This document shows, one piece after another, positions 1 to 11,931 of a DNA stretch of 64,000 bases (position 1 is its first letter; every line of letters starts with the position of its first letter). Location: positions 400,635 through 464,634 of the forward strand of contig JBPESP010000002.1 of NCBI GenBank assembly GCA_051710585.1. The letters are read 5' to 3'. Made by a program: the position numbers and the translations under genes. The notes under the pieces are model-generated. The model did no database searches. It was given only the letters and a program-made list of their open reading frames with translations, and was not told the DNA's origin. This stretch comes from JBPESP01 sp051710585 (GTDB lineage: Bacteria; Pseudomonadota; Gammaproteobacteria; Enterobacterales; Enterobacteriaceae).

Positions 1-1149
1 CACAGCCACCTACAGTAAACGCGGTTGCGCTAGCCTGCTGGTTGGCGCCAATTTAATTAAAGAGTGCCGTCTCTTTTCAGTACGCTCTTCGGTTTCTCCT
101 CTAAGGCGCAATACTTTAGTCATAAAATCTTAGTCAGCGTTATCAATTAGAGAGTAAAACTGTGTTTACCGTCGTTTCCCCGCTATGGAAGGAAGCAGGA
201 TTTTTTTATACGCAATACCTAACACCGCAATACAAATATAACCTTAATATGATTTACTGATAATAAAGTCCTTTCTCTATCTGAGAATACTCTCCTGTAA
301 GGTCTTTAATATTATTCAATATTTTATTGAGTTTTTGTTCAATCCAACCGAAACATAGTTATTTTTTATTCATATTCCTCTTCAAAAAAGAGCCAGTGCC
401 GCTTCCTTTTAATTAAAATTAACTATTTTTGATTATCGTTTCAATTTTTTTATACTTTAAAATAGCATTATAAACATGAAAGGATCGATAAGCATTCCAC
501 GTCTTTTTGATAACATCATTACGTAGGTCCTCGGAACATTTTTTTTAGTTTCCGTAAATGTCTGGCTAAAAGATTTATTCTTCTTAATATAATTCTCAGG
601 CGTAATAAGACAAGATTTTTTTCAACCTAGCTACTGCTAGTTAATATTTTATGCTTAATGAGAAATTTGTTTATAAACAAATAATGACCCATAAACTTCA
701 GTGACTATTCTTATTAAGAGCCATGATAGATTGATATAATTCCTTAAGAACAGCAATCGTAGTGAGGTAAGCATTTTCTACAATTTAGATATCAGTATGT
801 CATCCATTCTTTCATACAAATCTGCTTCAGCTAACCGTTTTACCCGTACATTACTACAAGAAATAGCGGTACTCGGACGCTAACATCTGTAGTATAATAC
901 TCTGTAAGAGATAATGAAACCCGGTGGAAACTAATAATTTTGGCGGTACTCTTTTATTTTTTTTCAGAAAGGTTCCGATAGGATTATTTACGCTTAAAAG
1001 CGTTTTAATTTAAAAAACGTGCATCATAACCTATTATTTTATTTCAAAAAAAATAATTAATGTATTTATTTTACAGAAGCTATATAGCTGCGTTACCCAA
1101 AAATACCGCATGTAGTTAACGATGATTTAAAATATTACAAACGTTACTT
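1..1149. other. No recognisable gene (decayed DNA)
   Basis: I could not identify any gene here on either strand. It is AT-rich and full of stop codons in all frames. A minus-strand ATG at 121-123 opens about 37 codons rich in Arg and Glu before a stop near the window edge, but I do not recognise the product and it may be chance. In E. coli the gene next to yejK on this side is rplY; I see no convincing trace of it. Confidence 0.5.
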
Positions 1150-2150
1150 CTTATTCTTAGAATAAGTTAATTGATCGCGTAGATTTAGCGGCATCCTCTT
1201 CATCATCAATATGTCTATCACAAGATCCTATGGAATACGTTTGTTAGTAAATGCGTATCGAAATTAAGCGTTATCCTTACCGCTGCTGCCAGCGTCTTTA
1301 GTGAGCTCTCATAGCATACCGCAATTAACTTGGAACGTTTCCTCTATCGCAGAACCCTTCTCGCCTTAGAAGGGCTATAAAGTTTTATCAATCACCAACT
1401 CTGGAATAGCAGAAAATTTCACTAGCGTAATCTCTTCGTCGGCCTGTAATTATCCTTTACAATGACTATGCACCTGCTAATTAACCTATTGCCGTGGTAT
1501 ATTATCTATATAGCGCCGCATCGGTGCAGTAGTAATTGACCGTCTGCTATAGCAGCAGACCACAGTTTTTCACTTTAATGTTTAACCATCAAGTACTGAG
1601 AAAGTCCATAAAAATCATAAAATTTCCATTCTATAGCCCTTCCAGAAATCTTCAATAACGTCTGAAGGCCAGCTAAATTTTCTACTCGGTCAAATCAATG
1701 CGCTCCATAATATTCATGTTATGCATATCTTAAATACTGAGCACTGCTGATATCTAACTATTCATTGAACACATACTCTAGCAGAAACCCCCTCTTGAGC
1801 AGCGCAATAATCAAATACGCTACTGAAAATGCTAATACTGGCAAACAGGATAGTTCCCGCCTTTGCGAAACAGATATTTTACTATCTCAATTAGTAAGTC
1901 GCAGCGCACCTGAAAGCAATAAAGTTTTTATTTCCACAATAACAATTTCGAACAGCGTTTGCCGATTCACTCTAGCGCGAAATACCGTAGGCTTTACTCT
2001 TGGTACTGTAATATACGATACGGGCTCGGCCATCATCTCTTTCACCGTCAGTGAAACATCAAGCGAGTATTATATAGCACCAGCTTTAATATATATGTTC
2101 ATCGCCCTTAATCATTCTATACAAAGTAATATGGTCAATATTTAGACTCA
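1150..2150 (-). pseudogene. yejK: Dead yejK (ndpA), nucleoid-associated protein
   Basis: The minus strand carries an unmistakable but wrecked copy of yejK, a nucleoid-associated protein of about 335 residues in E. coli. Reading down from about 2150, the pieces match in order: an N-terminal stretch (LYRMIKGDEH against family HQLIKRDEQ), STKSKAYG, FIAFRCAAT, GTILF, a DLTE-like block, IMDFL/NRGLL-like pieces, LQADEEITL, and near the end TLNFDTHLL. Many stops and frame changes separate them. The open plus-strand frame at 1765-2145 is simply antisense to this relic. It is divergent from dead yejL, as in E. coli. Boundaries are approximate. Confidence 0.75.
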
Positions 2151-2334
2151 TATTCTATTTTCCATTCTGGTCAGCTGTGCATATTCAAAAACCAAATTTC
2201 CCTCCACTATAACTATGTTGTAGCCAGCCAGATATAACTGAAAGCTAAACAGCACAAAGATTAGAAACGATAAAGTACGGAAAAGTAAATTTAATACGGT
2301 AAGATATAAAACTTTGATAGCCAGATAGATGATA

Positions 2335-2570
2335 TTGTACAAAAATACTGTTATAGTGTGACGAACAAATAGAGGTCCTGCTTATCGTACTAACCGCAGC
2401 ACTGGAAAATATCATACGCCGACTGATCCTACTCTAATGATCTTAGAGAATATGAATATCTGTTCAACATCCGCAACACACTAGAGACGCATAATACGCC
2501 AGTTATCATTCACCAACGCACTTCTAGCGTTAGTGCCGCGCCCCAGAACCCATTAATTAAACATAAAATA
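2335..2570 (+). pseudogene. yejL: Dead yejL (small conserved protein)
   Basis: A frameshifted relic of the 75-residue YejL sits just upstream of dead yejM, as in E. coli. Readable pieces in order are DEQIEVLLIVLTAALENI (family EQVEQLLAELLNVLEK), then in another frame PTDPTLMILENM (family PTDLSLMVLGNM), then SFTNALLA (family NSFARALQS). YejL has no firmly known function. At least one frameshift separates the first two pieces. Ends are approximate. Confidence 0.65.
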
Positions 2571-2579
2571 AGATACAGC

Positions 2580-4341
2580 ATAGTGACAAAAAAGTCAGCG
2601 ATATCATAATAAAGTATTCCAAATGATCAGTTGATGTCACTAATTCACTCTTTTTATGTTTTGCTTATCCTAGAGTGGTTATACACACACTTCATTAGTT
2701 GTCTTAATCATTCCAGCTTCCTTGGCTTCACATTATATTCTCTGGTGATATTTCTCCTCACTTTTGTGGTGATATTGCAACGATTATTGCATTTTTATAT
2801 TCCATCCCCTCCCGAGAGGCTAACACTACCTACCACTGCTGTACAAGGAGGTCTTAACCTGTTTCCATTAATATCTCAATCAATACTATGAAACTAGTAA
2901 TAACCCCGAATTAAACCGAGCTGGCCCATGACAACTAACTGATAGTTATCGGTATTCTGGTTATATTTCTAGTGGAAATACTTTTAGCACCAAAAGCTGG
3001 CAAAAATTACACAGCCTCAATCGCTATAACATCACCAAACCGCTGACCGTGCTATTTATTGGCGCCTTTTGTACCTCGTATTTGATATATATCCTAGGCG
3101 GATAAGAACTCCTACTGCTCTATTAATATAATATGCAGCATAATAATCTTCTACCATCCTATCTGGTGGGTGGCTGCGCGCCGTTTTCTGGAATGCTGCG
3201 GTCTGGTTAATCTTTAAGCGGCGGTTGGCTAATAATAGCCTAACCTAAAGCTGAAACAATGGAATATCCCTTAAGCTCAATGAACTTTAGCGACAAAGAT
3301 AGTAGTCTGAACCTACTTGTTATTACCACCGGAATATTGCGTAATGATACACTAGACCAGAAAATGCCGACACTGAGGTCCTTCGCCAAACCGCGTGTTT
3401 TACGCATCACTATAGCAGTAAGAATAAACTGTATACCACCCCTGTTCTGGTTGTTCTATAGTATTTAGCCCCTATCTGTAGAAGGGACTCCTGGCCACGC
3501 GCAAATCCTCGGAACTTTTAGATACACTGAATAAACAGGGGTGTCAGTTCAGCCTGTTTGCCTCTGACAGTTTTCGCGATCCACTATATCGGCAAGACAC
3601 TCTTGATCTATTTTATGTTACCAAGACTCGCCAGGAAGAAGTACGCGCAAAACATCAGATAGTGACAGGAAAATGGCACGATAGCTACAGCAGCAGCGTA
3701 TCACGCTAGCTTTCCTGTATATCATTTAACAACACCAATGTCAGTAGTAGTTTAGTTAACACGCCATATTTCACTCATCGATATCAACAAGGCGTGCAAT
3801 ATCTGGACAACACTTTGGAAAAAGTGCTAGAAATATTTTGTGCGCACGGCGATCTGGATAATATGCCGGTTCTAATCACCACCTCACCGAGGTGGTGATT
3901 AGATAATAATAGCTGTTGGAGAGGGCGCGCAGCGGAATCTGTTTTAACTGTGTACAGCTGCAAGTACCGCTGCTGTGATGGTGCATTGGCCCTGAACATC
4001 GCCTAGACGCAGGTCCTAATGAAATTAACTAATCACAATAATGTCACCGTTACGCTCACGTAACGTCTATTGCATTCCAGTAATCATATCAGCTATTATA
4101 CTATCCCCCTTAAGGTAGGATCTATTCGCTCCACGTCGCTACAATGATTTGATACTGAGTAAGTGCAGAGAGGAGACATCAGCTAGAGCTATTATTACCA
4201 CGCTGCGTAAAACTCTTTCCTGCTGAAAATAACGGTAGTTACCGAACTTAGACGTCAATAATAAGGAGTTGTACCGGAAACAACTTAACTAATGCTGTTA
4301 CTGCAGATACTGAAAAATAAAACCGCTTTATTCTCAACTAA
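2580..4341 (+). pseudogene. yejM: Dead yejM (pbgA/lapC), inner-membrane LPS regulator
   Basis: In E. coli YejM (PbgA/LapC) is a five-helix inner-membrane protein with a periplasmic arylsulfatase-like domain that controls LpxC stability and so LPS output. The relic starts at a lost start codon (ATA GTG ACA for ATG GTG ACA) and ends at a TAA at 4339-4341. Its 1762 bases are the length expected for 586 codons. Readable blocks in order: QMISxCHxFTLF, the membrane segments around 2640-2800, NPELNRAG, SWQKLHSL, YPLSSMNFSDKDSSLNLLVI (3262 on), LNKQGCQFSLFASDSF, DPLYRQ, NMPVLITT, QLQVPLL and the final RFILN. Many stops and shifts occur. A 15-base inverted duplication interrupts the NMPVLITT block. 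The neighbour proL is as in E. coli. Confidence 0.9.
3871..3903. repeat. Perfect inverted repeat, 15/3/15, inside dead yejM
   Basis: Two perfectly complementary 15-base arms are separated by a 3-base loop (ACC). The left arm encodes the expected PVLITT of YejM; the right arm is its reverse complement and does not correspond to any YejM sequence, so it looks like a new inverted copy that arose after the gene died. Confidence 0.9.
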
Positions 4342-4422
4342 ACACTTAAAACTAAAAAAGTCATTTAAAGCGGCTCTCTTGCATTGATGGTAGGAACGAG
4401 TAATATAAAACACTCATGAACT

Positions 4423-4499
4423 CGGCATGTAGCGCAGCCTGGTAGCGCACCGTCATGGGGTGTCGGGGGTCGGAGGTTCGAATCCTCTCATGCCGACCA
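4423..4499 (+). tRNA. proL: tRNA-Pro (anticodon GGG)
   Basis: A 77-base tRNA with encoded CCA. The acceptor arms CGGCATG and CATGCCG pair perfectly with A as discriminator. The anticodon loop holds GGG, and the T arm reads GGAGGTTCGAATCCTC. It is nearly identical to E. coli proL. It sits directly after yejM in both genomes, although here yejM is dead. Confidence 0.97.
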
Positions 4500-6015
4500 A
4501 ATTTATCAAAAATAATTGTCTGTAATTTTTTATCTGTAATTAGCGCTACCGTAAGTGTAGCGCAGTGGATTGATAACCTTTGCTATTATAGCTGAAACAT
4601 TATGCTCAGGAGACTACTAACGTAAAATACTATTTATAACCGGCAAAATATTAGTGCCAAATGACAGCAATGGGACCATTTCTTGCATGCAAATTGGTAT
4701 ACCACCTAGAATCAATAAAAACATAGCATTATTAAATATCTTGAAAGTCAGAGCACCGTAGTTACCTCTTCGGAGATCTATATAGATGATACCGAGCCGC
4801 AATATGAGCGCCGTATAAGCTTTACTATTAGCTAGTAAGCAGAGCAATAGCGAAAAATGTTTACCTCATTAGACTGATACACAAGTATCTCTTTGATGAG
4901 TAACCGCAAAAGAGCTTCGCAGTATAAGAGGCTCAGAAATAACTCCCCCTCGCGTCACGAAATATACCCCACTACATCCAATACTTTAACTATTATTATT
5001 CCCTCATACCGGTGTTTTATTTTTAACAATTGAAACAGATTTTTGGCGGGCTTAATATATCATTTAATACTGTCGTTAGCAGAAAAACAGAACTGTAACA
5101 TATGCGGCATATTTTACCTAATGTGAAACACATTCTTACTATTTTGACTGAGCTGTATTTCTTGCTGATATATGCTAGTCTAGCAGACTATCACCTAACG
5201 ATCGCTAAATATTTCACTAGAAATATAGGTGTATTAGTAGTAGATTAAAGAAACACAAAGTTTATACTTATTGGTAGCGACCTAGGAATTTCATCTCCAT
5301 TTGTGAGAAAGTATTATTATAAGCCAGCTATAGTAAATGAGCGTCCATGTGGAAACCGCGGGCCTATAATAGCCACCTATTTAAACCGTTATGGGAATAT
5401 AGTCGAGCACTGATTCTGACCGGCGGTTAATTCAACCGATTAACGATCTGGTGATTATTGTATTCCGCGCACGAATATAAACTATGCTCCGGCTACGGTA
5501 ATTTTGGCGATTCTGATAGAGTATTGGTATACCAGTTTTCTAAATAGGAATTAGTAGGTGAAAAAAACTTTTTGATAAAAGTAGACAGCACTTGGCCGGC
5601 GCTTCCTTAATATAAATACAGCTTAATCTCCCTCCCTAACACTCTTATGCTATTTTCCTGTTTTTTTTACCTTGCGAGAAACGGGATTTTGGTTACTTCT
5701 TCCCTACTGTTATTTTCCGGAACCTATCTAGAACCTATAACGCTGACGCCAAAGTGGTATACTTACTCCTTATTCAACACTATATAATTAAGTTAGTGAT
5801 GACCCGTATTCTACTCCTCATTAGGAGCAGCTTTTTTTCAACCATGAATGCCGCTACACAAACTAGCCGCGCTATCTGATGGAGTCAATTTATGCCAATC
5901 TGGCCTGCAAATTGATACTCAGCAGTCATCAAATAGTCTGTTATCCCACAGAGTTTTACTACCACTACTAACCCGATATAAATACGCAGGCAGCTAAGAT
6001 ACGGCGTCGGCATAC
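4500..6015. other. No recognisable gene (1.5 kb decayed)
   Basis: Nothing can be assigned. Around 5380-5580 the plus strand has broken coding-like stretches (for example VLVYQFSK and LIKVDSTWPALP) that I cannot place. A short inverted repeat (GCGCTAC, loop 7, GTAGCGC) lies at about 4544-4564 after the tRNA; it lacks a T-run, so it is a poor terminator candidate. Confidence 0.4.
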
Positions 6016-7134
6016 TCAGATAGCAGTATGCCTTTTAATGACTAGAGAATTGTCAAGGGTTTGATTCTGATGGTGGCGTTCCAACGCTAGAGTAATGAGA
6101 CGGGTGATAAGATCAGTATAACTCAATCCGCTAGCCTGCCATAGTCTTGGATACATGCTGACATTAGTAAATCCCGGCAAGGTATTTACTTCATTGACCA
6201 TCACTTTACCCTCAGGTGTCAAAAAAACATCCACCCGTGCCATACCGGCACAGTTAAGTACTGAAAATGCCCTTAACGCAATTTGGCGGACTTCATCGCT
6301 GATATCCTTGCTTATAGCGGCTGGCACCACTACTTGCGCTCCCATCTCGTTAATATATTTAGTGTGATAAGAATATAAACTGTCACTCAGCATAATCTCG
6401 CCGCACAGACTAGCTTCGGCTTTATCGTTACCCAGTACGGCGCACTCCAGCTCACGACCAGGGATAGCAGTTTCCACTAGTACTTTATGATCGAAGCGAA
6501 ACGCCAACGCTATTGCTTGTGCGAAACTTTTCCGATCGATGACCTTGGATACACCCACCGATGACCCCTGGTTAGCAGGTTTAACAAACAGCGGTAGTCC
6601 GAGAGAGGCGGTAACCTGCTCGAAGCGGATGCTGTCTCGCTGAGCACGAGAGACTGTCAAGAAAGGTGCAACCGCCAGACCTGCATCACGTAATAATCGC
6701 TTGGTGATATCTTTATTCATGCTAATAGCGGATCCAAGCACCTCCGAACCAACGTAGGGGAGATTGGCCATACGTAACAACCCTTGTAATGAGCCATCTT
6801 CGCCAAACGTACCATGAATAATTGGAAAAATAACATCAAGCTGAAACAACGTGTCTGGTTGATTCACCTGCATTAGAGGATGCGGCCGGCGGCCTGGTAA
6901 CAAGGCGATTTTCCGTCTGCTACCGGTCAGGGTAATTCTGACGGGATCATCACCGTGCAATAGGTAGTTATCAGCGTCATATAAATACCAACTTCCCTGT
7001 TTATCGACGCCCAGCAGAATAATATCGAAGCGTTCCCGTTCAATAGCATCAACAATGTTTTTTACCGACTGAAGGGACACTTCGTGTTCTGCCGAACGAC
7101 CACCGAAAATAACCCCTACGCATGTTTTTACCAT
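6016..7134 (-). CDS. ddlA: D-alanine--D-alanine ligase A
   Basis: Joins two D-Ala with ATP to make the dipeptide for peptidoglycan precursors, in the cytoplasm. The 372-residue product matches DdlA (364 in E. coli) throughout. FGGRSAEHEVSLQS is at the N-terminus, followed by HGTFGEDGSLQG, the ATP-grasp core KPANQGSSVGVSKV, GMARVDVF, and the metal-binding VNEVNTLPGFT near residue 320. I chose the ATG at 7132-7134, which lines up with the family N-terminus; a frame open further upstream adds 15 unlike residues. A GAGGAG sequence lies about 10 bases before it. Both flanks are decayed DNA, so it is probably transcribed alone. In E. coli ddlA lies far from proL and ompC, so it seems relocated, though I cannot date this. 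DdlB may exist elsewhere. Confidence 0.96.
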   Translation of the reverse strand: MVKTCVGVIFGGRSAEHEVSLQSVKNIVDAIERERFDIILLGVDKQGSWYLYDADNYLLHGDDPVRITLTGSRRKIALLPGRRPHPLMQVNQPDTLFQLDVIFPIIHGTFGEDGSLQGLLRMANLPYVGSEVLGSAISMNKDITKRLLRDAGLAVAPFLTVSRAQRDSIRFEQVTASLGLPLFVKPANQGSSVGVSKVIDRKSFAQAIALAFRFDHKVLVETAIPGRELECAVLGNDKAEASLCGEIMLSDSLYSYHTKYINEMGAQVVVPAAISKDISDEVRQIALRAFSVLNCAGMARVDVFLTPEGKVMVNEVNTLPGFTNVSMYPRLWQASGLSYTDLITRLITLALERHHQNQTLDNSLVIKRHTAI

Positions 7135-8699
7135 CCTCTTTTCACTCCTCGGAAAAGAATAAAACCGATGCCCATTCACAAGCTGGACATTAAACAGCTG
7201 TAACAGGCTCGTTAAATATAATAAGTTTTATTGCTCCCTAGATTCTAATCGAGTCTGAGGATACACAGCTGTTTGGCGGGGCAAACGCTTTTTCTATCAG
7301 AAACGCCGCATAAGCTAGCGGGGGGTTAGAACTAGTAGCTTACCAACTAGGCAAAGAATACATTGCTGTTGTTATGCGTACTGGAAACATAGGTAACTTA
7401 AAACATTAATTACTTATAGACAACCACACTAAAGGCGGCAGCAACAAGATAGGGAGAATGTATTTCCAATTATCGCAGCTAAAGTCACCCAGTAATAAAA
7501 CTTACGTAAAAGTGGATATTCTGATAGCTATCTAAAAAACGTCATTGCCTTTTCCATACTATAACCGCCGAAAGCTCCTATTTTTTAAACAAATCCTTAA
7601 AGACTACCAAGTAAAATGGTGTACTAGGTTTAGGGGGATATTCTAAGTAAAAGGCTGTTCCGGCCTGTCGGTGAAGCCGAGTTAGACATCATTTGCCAAC
7701 GCCGCAGAGAAAAGAATACAAACTGATTAAAAAAAGTACGTTAATAAAGCAATTGTACAAACTATTTCTTAAAGACTTCCTTAATCCATTATTTCTTTTC
7801 AGAATAGTTAAAACGAATTAGTATCATTAATGAAATAAAATAAAAAATATTACATTTATACTAATTAAATTAGTATAAAAGCGCGAATTGACGGCTGTAA
7901 AGCCACAAAATCCGCTTCACTCGCGCCCTCTTAAGTACGGAATGAACAGATATTAGTATTTAAAATAAAATTAGATTTTATAAAGAAAGAGTGATTATAG
8001 AATAAGTTCAAGCTTCTTCTTATTAACAGTGATAATTATCATAAAATACCGTTCACCCCCCAGCAGCTACCACCGTGCAAAAACGATCCACTGCCGGGGC
8101 TTTTAGCCTGTGGTTATACGCTAGATTTAATAATCAAGTGCAGCACTAGGGGCAGCGATAGTAAATACATCTTATTAAATTTCATTAGCGCTAATTTGAC
8201 ATTACAGAGTTGAATAAAGTGCCAAGCGTATTTATACTGTAACTGGATTTATTTTATCCACAGCTAGACGGTGTTAACATTAAAGAATGTTTTTCTCAGA
8301 CTTACAAAAGGAGTACTACCATCTCTTTCGCAGTTATAAAAATTTCCATCAAAGACTAACCCAACAACCTCCAGTACCATTTGAAATAAGTCTTTATGAC
8401 ATCTGTATCCTGAGATTTTATGATAATTTCCGGCTACAGCTAATCTACCTTAAAGGGCAGATTCAGGCACGTACAGCGAATATGCCGTCTTACTAGGTAA
8501 TAAAAACAGGTAGCATTTAACCTTAACCATACACTCAAAAATGCATGTTAAGTCATATCCTAGCTAAAAAAAACTAACAGCGCTTAATGCCGAATGGTAA
8601 TTAATAAGAAAATCTGCCCGTTGCTCTACGGTCATTAATTTCTCGTTAGCGATAGTGATCTTAGCATTGTGCAGGATTGCAGCATAACGACAATTTCCT
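7135..8699. other. No recognisable gene (1.5 kb decayed)
   Basis: I see no identifiable product on either strand. A 69-codon plus-strand frame at 8287-8496 is open but has no recognisable similarity and no good ribosome site, so I treat it as chance. The stretch contains the inverted repeat at 7855-7879. Confidence 0.4.
7855..7879. repeat. Perfect inverted repeat, 12/1/12
   Basis: TTTATACTAATT and its exact reverse complement are separated by a single A. It is AT-rich and lies in decayed intergenic DNA, with no T-run that would make it a clear terminator. Confidence 0.85.
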
Positions 8700-8900
8700 C
8701 AGGTCTGCGCTCCGATTGAGCACTATCCGTACCAACGGATATAATTTACAGAATTATTTGATGATACCTGGAAAACTGTCCTATCAAACGGTTACTGTGG
8801 CGAATAAAGATCACCATCCCTAATTCATCCTCGAGTTTGTGGATATAACAGCTGACGTCCAATTGCGAAGTAAAACCCATACTCGCAACATCGGTCGGAT
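8700..8900 (-). pseudogene. Relic of a LysR-family regulator (CysB/Cbl-like)
   Basis: On the minus strand the pieces FTSQLDVSCYIHKLEDELGM and FIRHSNRLIG resemble the winged helix-turn-helix of LysR regulators, closest in memory to CysB/Cbl (FTSQ-GVSRHI-ELEDELG, then FIRRGKRLLG). Only the DNA-binding part is readable; the effector domain that should follow towards lower coordinates was not found. Which LysR member it was is uncertain. Confidence 0.45.
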
Positions 8901-10821
8901 TATAATTGGATCGGATTTATTAGCAGATAATACGCAGTTACTGAAAATTTATGGTTCTTCACTCCTGTAGTTCTCTGGAAAATATAGCCCTAGAAACATA
9001 GTATATAATTACTAAACAAAATGGATAAATTTTACAGTTTAAAACTAAGAAAAATATACTTATATCATACGCTAATCACATAACATTGCCGACTAGCCAG
9101 CTCCTAGTTGCTTAGCGCAACAACAATAGAAGGCAAAAGTATAAATATCACCGGGCCGCGAGTCCATCCAGGAAACCCTCTAATGTGCAGCTCGTTTAGG
9201 AGGAAATCTACGGCAGCAAATAATGGATTAAAACACCTCTTACCCAATAAACACAAACCTCTCTTAGTTGTGTAAGGTAAGGCTATGAATAACCTCTGCG
9301 AGGTTATATTCCCTGTGCGGGATAGAAGATCGGCACCAGCGGAGTTTATCACTCTCCCTATCTGATAAATTTTATTGATGTAATAAGCGTTTATCAACAG
9401 TGCCATTTTCATAGTGCCAAGCAAGGCAAGCTACTTAGCAATAAAATGGCAGAGTAGTTTTATTAAAATCTTATATGGGATAACACCACGCTAGGTGAGC
9501 CTTTATACATAAAAACCCCTTAAGCAGCTATTGATTTTTTTCCAGCTAGCACTGATTAATAGCAGTAAAAATAAAATAACCACAATTATTACCAGGACTA
9601 TAATGATCGATTGGAAGCATCAGTATGAATTTTCTCTTTTAGATATGAGATCCGCCAGACCTATCCTGAAAATTTCACGGTATCGGCTACGGTTGGCGTA
9701 CTGCCGCTATATTAATATCAATAACCTTCCTCCGCGATAGAACACTCCTTTACTGATAGCTCTAACTACAAGGGGATCTAAAACTATACGCTACCGTCAC
9801 TTCTGAATGAAAGTGATTTTGACAAGCACCGGAGCATAAAATAATCGCATCCAAACTACGCTAACAACGAGCAGGGTTGCCTCTATTTGAAATAGAATAA
9901 TCTTTAAAAAAGATAGCCTTTTTCCCCTGCCCACTGACAGGCACTAGGTTGAGAAATTACGGTTGACAAGTGATGGTGTCATAACTAGTTAACGCCTAGC
10001 AAAATAAAGTAAGCCAGATGACCGATCTAGATAGCGTTAACGCTAGGTCACACTTCAAAAGTGCAGATACAGGTAACCTAGTACAATTTCTCCTGCATAC
10101 AAAATCTCGACGAATAGAGTTAAGAAGATGATGACTTATGTCATAGTTAAGTGCATGCGCCATTTTATCCTACTGTCCTAACAACCTTCCAGCAGGTATT
10201 GCTTTTTTTTGGATTAATACACCAGCATAGGCTTTCGGATCTATAAATTTAATAATTACCGTGAATTAAACAGGATCTCCCCTCCGGTATAATAAGCGTC
10301 AGGAGGTTACCTGGGGAATTATTGATGTCCGCCATCTTGTGATAGCTAGTTGATCAGTAAGCTGCCCTCTACCGAGTCTAAAGCAACTTTCTGAGCAAAA
10401 TTGTAAAGCGCTAACGTTCTAGGTACAAAGGACACTCCCTCGGAGAAAGAGGGAACTTAATAAAAAGATAATCGCAAAAAAAATCCTGCTAAAGCTTAGC
10501 GGTGCGCTAGCAGAGGTGTTAAAAGACGCATTATTGATTTTAAAATCATCCTATATAACTTATTTTCCTTATCAAGGATTTTTCTTAGAAAAAATAAAGA
10601 AATGATGAATCTAATTCTCATAAGCCGTCGTCTTATTCGGCTTTGCCGCATTTTGGCTGGTTAGAGCACTCAATATAATGTGCAAAACAACGATTAATTA
10701 ACGCTGTTGCTAAAACCCCCCAGCATGAAGTAAAGGTGATAGTATTTATTAAAAAATAATGAATAAACGGTCACATTGTACGCCTCGTTTCTTAAAAACT
10801 TTTTCTATATCAATAAACACA
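8901..10821. other. No recognisable gene (1.9 kb decayed)
   Basis: No product is identifiable. A 106-codon minus-strand frame (9104-9424) and a 69-codon plus-strand frame (9531-9740) show no family features. A short inverted repeat (8/3/8) lies at 9289-9307. In E. coli apbE, ada and alkB lie on this side of ompC; I see no safe trace of them. Confidence 0.4.
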
Positions 10822-11931
10822 TCAGAACATGTATGTCATACCCATTGCTAAAATATTGTCAGTATAGATCTGTGTATCATGAGTGAAGTCGTTTTTAGAT
10901 AGCAAATTGATGCGATAATCAACGAAAGTCAGCATATTTTTGTTAAATTTATATCCGGCACCTGCTTCAAGGTATTTCTTAATGTTTTGGCTTTTACCCT
11001 GATAATCGCTGTCAATCCGCGATTGCAGATAGCCGACCGAAGGGCGCAGGCCGAAATCAAGAGCGTATTGTGCGACTAATTCAAGATTATGGGCCTTGTT
11101 AGCAAGGCCGTGTTTCGCCTGGTCCGATGAATCACCATAAGACGTCATATTGCGAGTTTCACTATACAGCGCCGCCAAATAGAGGTTATCAGCGTCATAT
11201 TTTAAACCAAAGGAGTAAGCCTCGGCTTTTTTATCTTCATTATACGAATTGTTTATCATACGCTGCGCCAAAGTACGATTGCTGCTGGTATAGGCAGCAC
11301 CAGTGGAAATACCGTTATCAAAATCATAGGTTACGGACATTCCGTAACCATCGCCATTCGCCTCATTCAAACCACGCCCACCTTTCTCATCCTTCTTAGT
11401 CTCATTTTTGCCCTGATACTGCAGCGCAAAACTCAAGCCGTCAATCATTCCGAAAAAATTTGTATTGCGGTAGGTAAAAACGCCATTAGTACGCCCGGTC
11501 ATGAAGTTATCGATGACGCTAGTATCGCCGCCGAATTCTGGCATCATACAAGTCCAAGCGCCTAGGTCATACAGCACGCCGTAGTTACGGCCATAGTCAA
11601 GGCTACCCGAATCAGCGAATTTGATACCGACGAAGCCCAAGCGGGTAAAATTACTTTTTACACCTTCGCTTTCAGCGTGACTTAATCCAACTTCTTGCTC
11701 CCAGGTACCGAAACCGGTAATGCCTTCGCTAAGCTTGGCTTCCCCCTTGAAGCCATAACGGACTAAGGAGCGATCACTGTTTCTAGCATCATCACTAGAA
11801 ATATAGCGTGTACCATTGAGTACACCAAACAAATTTAGTTTATTACCATCTTCATTATAAACCTCGGCTGCCCCGACACTAGTGGCTATTGCTACAGCAG
11901 AAACAAGAACAAACAGATATTGTAATCTCAT
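10822..11931 (-). CDS. General outer-membrane porin (OmpC/OmpF type)
   Basis: A trimeric 16-strand beta-barrel for passive diffusion of small hydrophilic solutes across the outer membrane. The 369-residue product starts with a signal peptide, probably cut after residue 21 (SVGA-AEVYN). The mature start NEDGNKLNLFG is typical of enterobacterial porins. The constriction-loop motif PEFGGD lies around residue 130, followed by NGVFTYRN, and the protein ends with the Phe needed for recognition by the BAM complex (MTYMF). I chose the ATG at 11929-11931, which has AGAGG six to ten bases upstream; an earlier ATG adds 8 residues. Synteny with rcsD and gyrA favours descent from ompC, but the sequence alone does not separate OmpC from OmpF. 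No micF gene was seen. BamD, part of its assembly machinery, is intact in this window. Confidence 0.93.
   Translation of the reverse strand: MRLQYLFVLVSAVAIATSVGAAEVYNEDGNKLNLFGVLNGTRYISSDDARNSDRSLVRYGFKGEAKLSEGITGFGTWEQEVGLSHAESEGVKSNFTRLGFVGIKFADSGSLDYGRNYGVLYDLGAWTCMMPEFGGDTSVIDNFMTGRTNGVFTYRNTNFFGMIDGLSFALQYQGKNETKKDEKGGRGLNEANGDGYGMSVTYDFDNGISTGAAYTSSNRTLAQRMINNSYNEDKKAEAYSFGLKYDADNLYLAALYSETRNMTSYGDSSDQAKHGLANKAHNLELVAQYALDFGLRPSVGYLQSRIDSDYQGKSQNIKKYLEAGAGYKFNKNMLTFVDYRINLLSKNDFTHDTQIYTDNILAMGMTYMF

Noticed and set aside
1765..2145. 126-codon plus-strand open frame
   Set aside because: It lies antisense over dead yejK, whose minus-strand pieces match in order.
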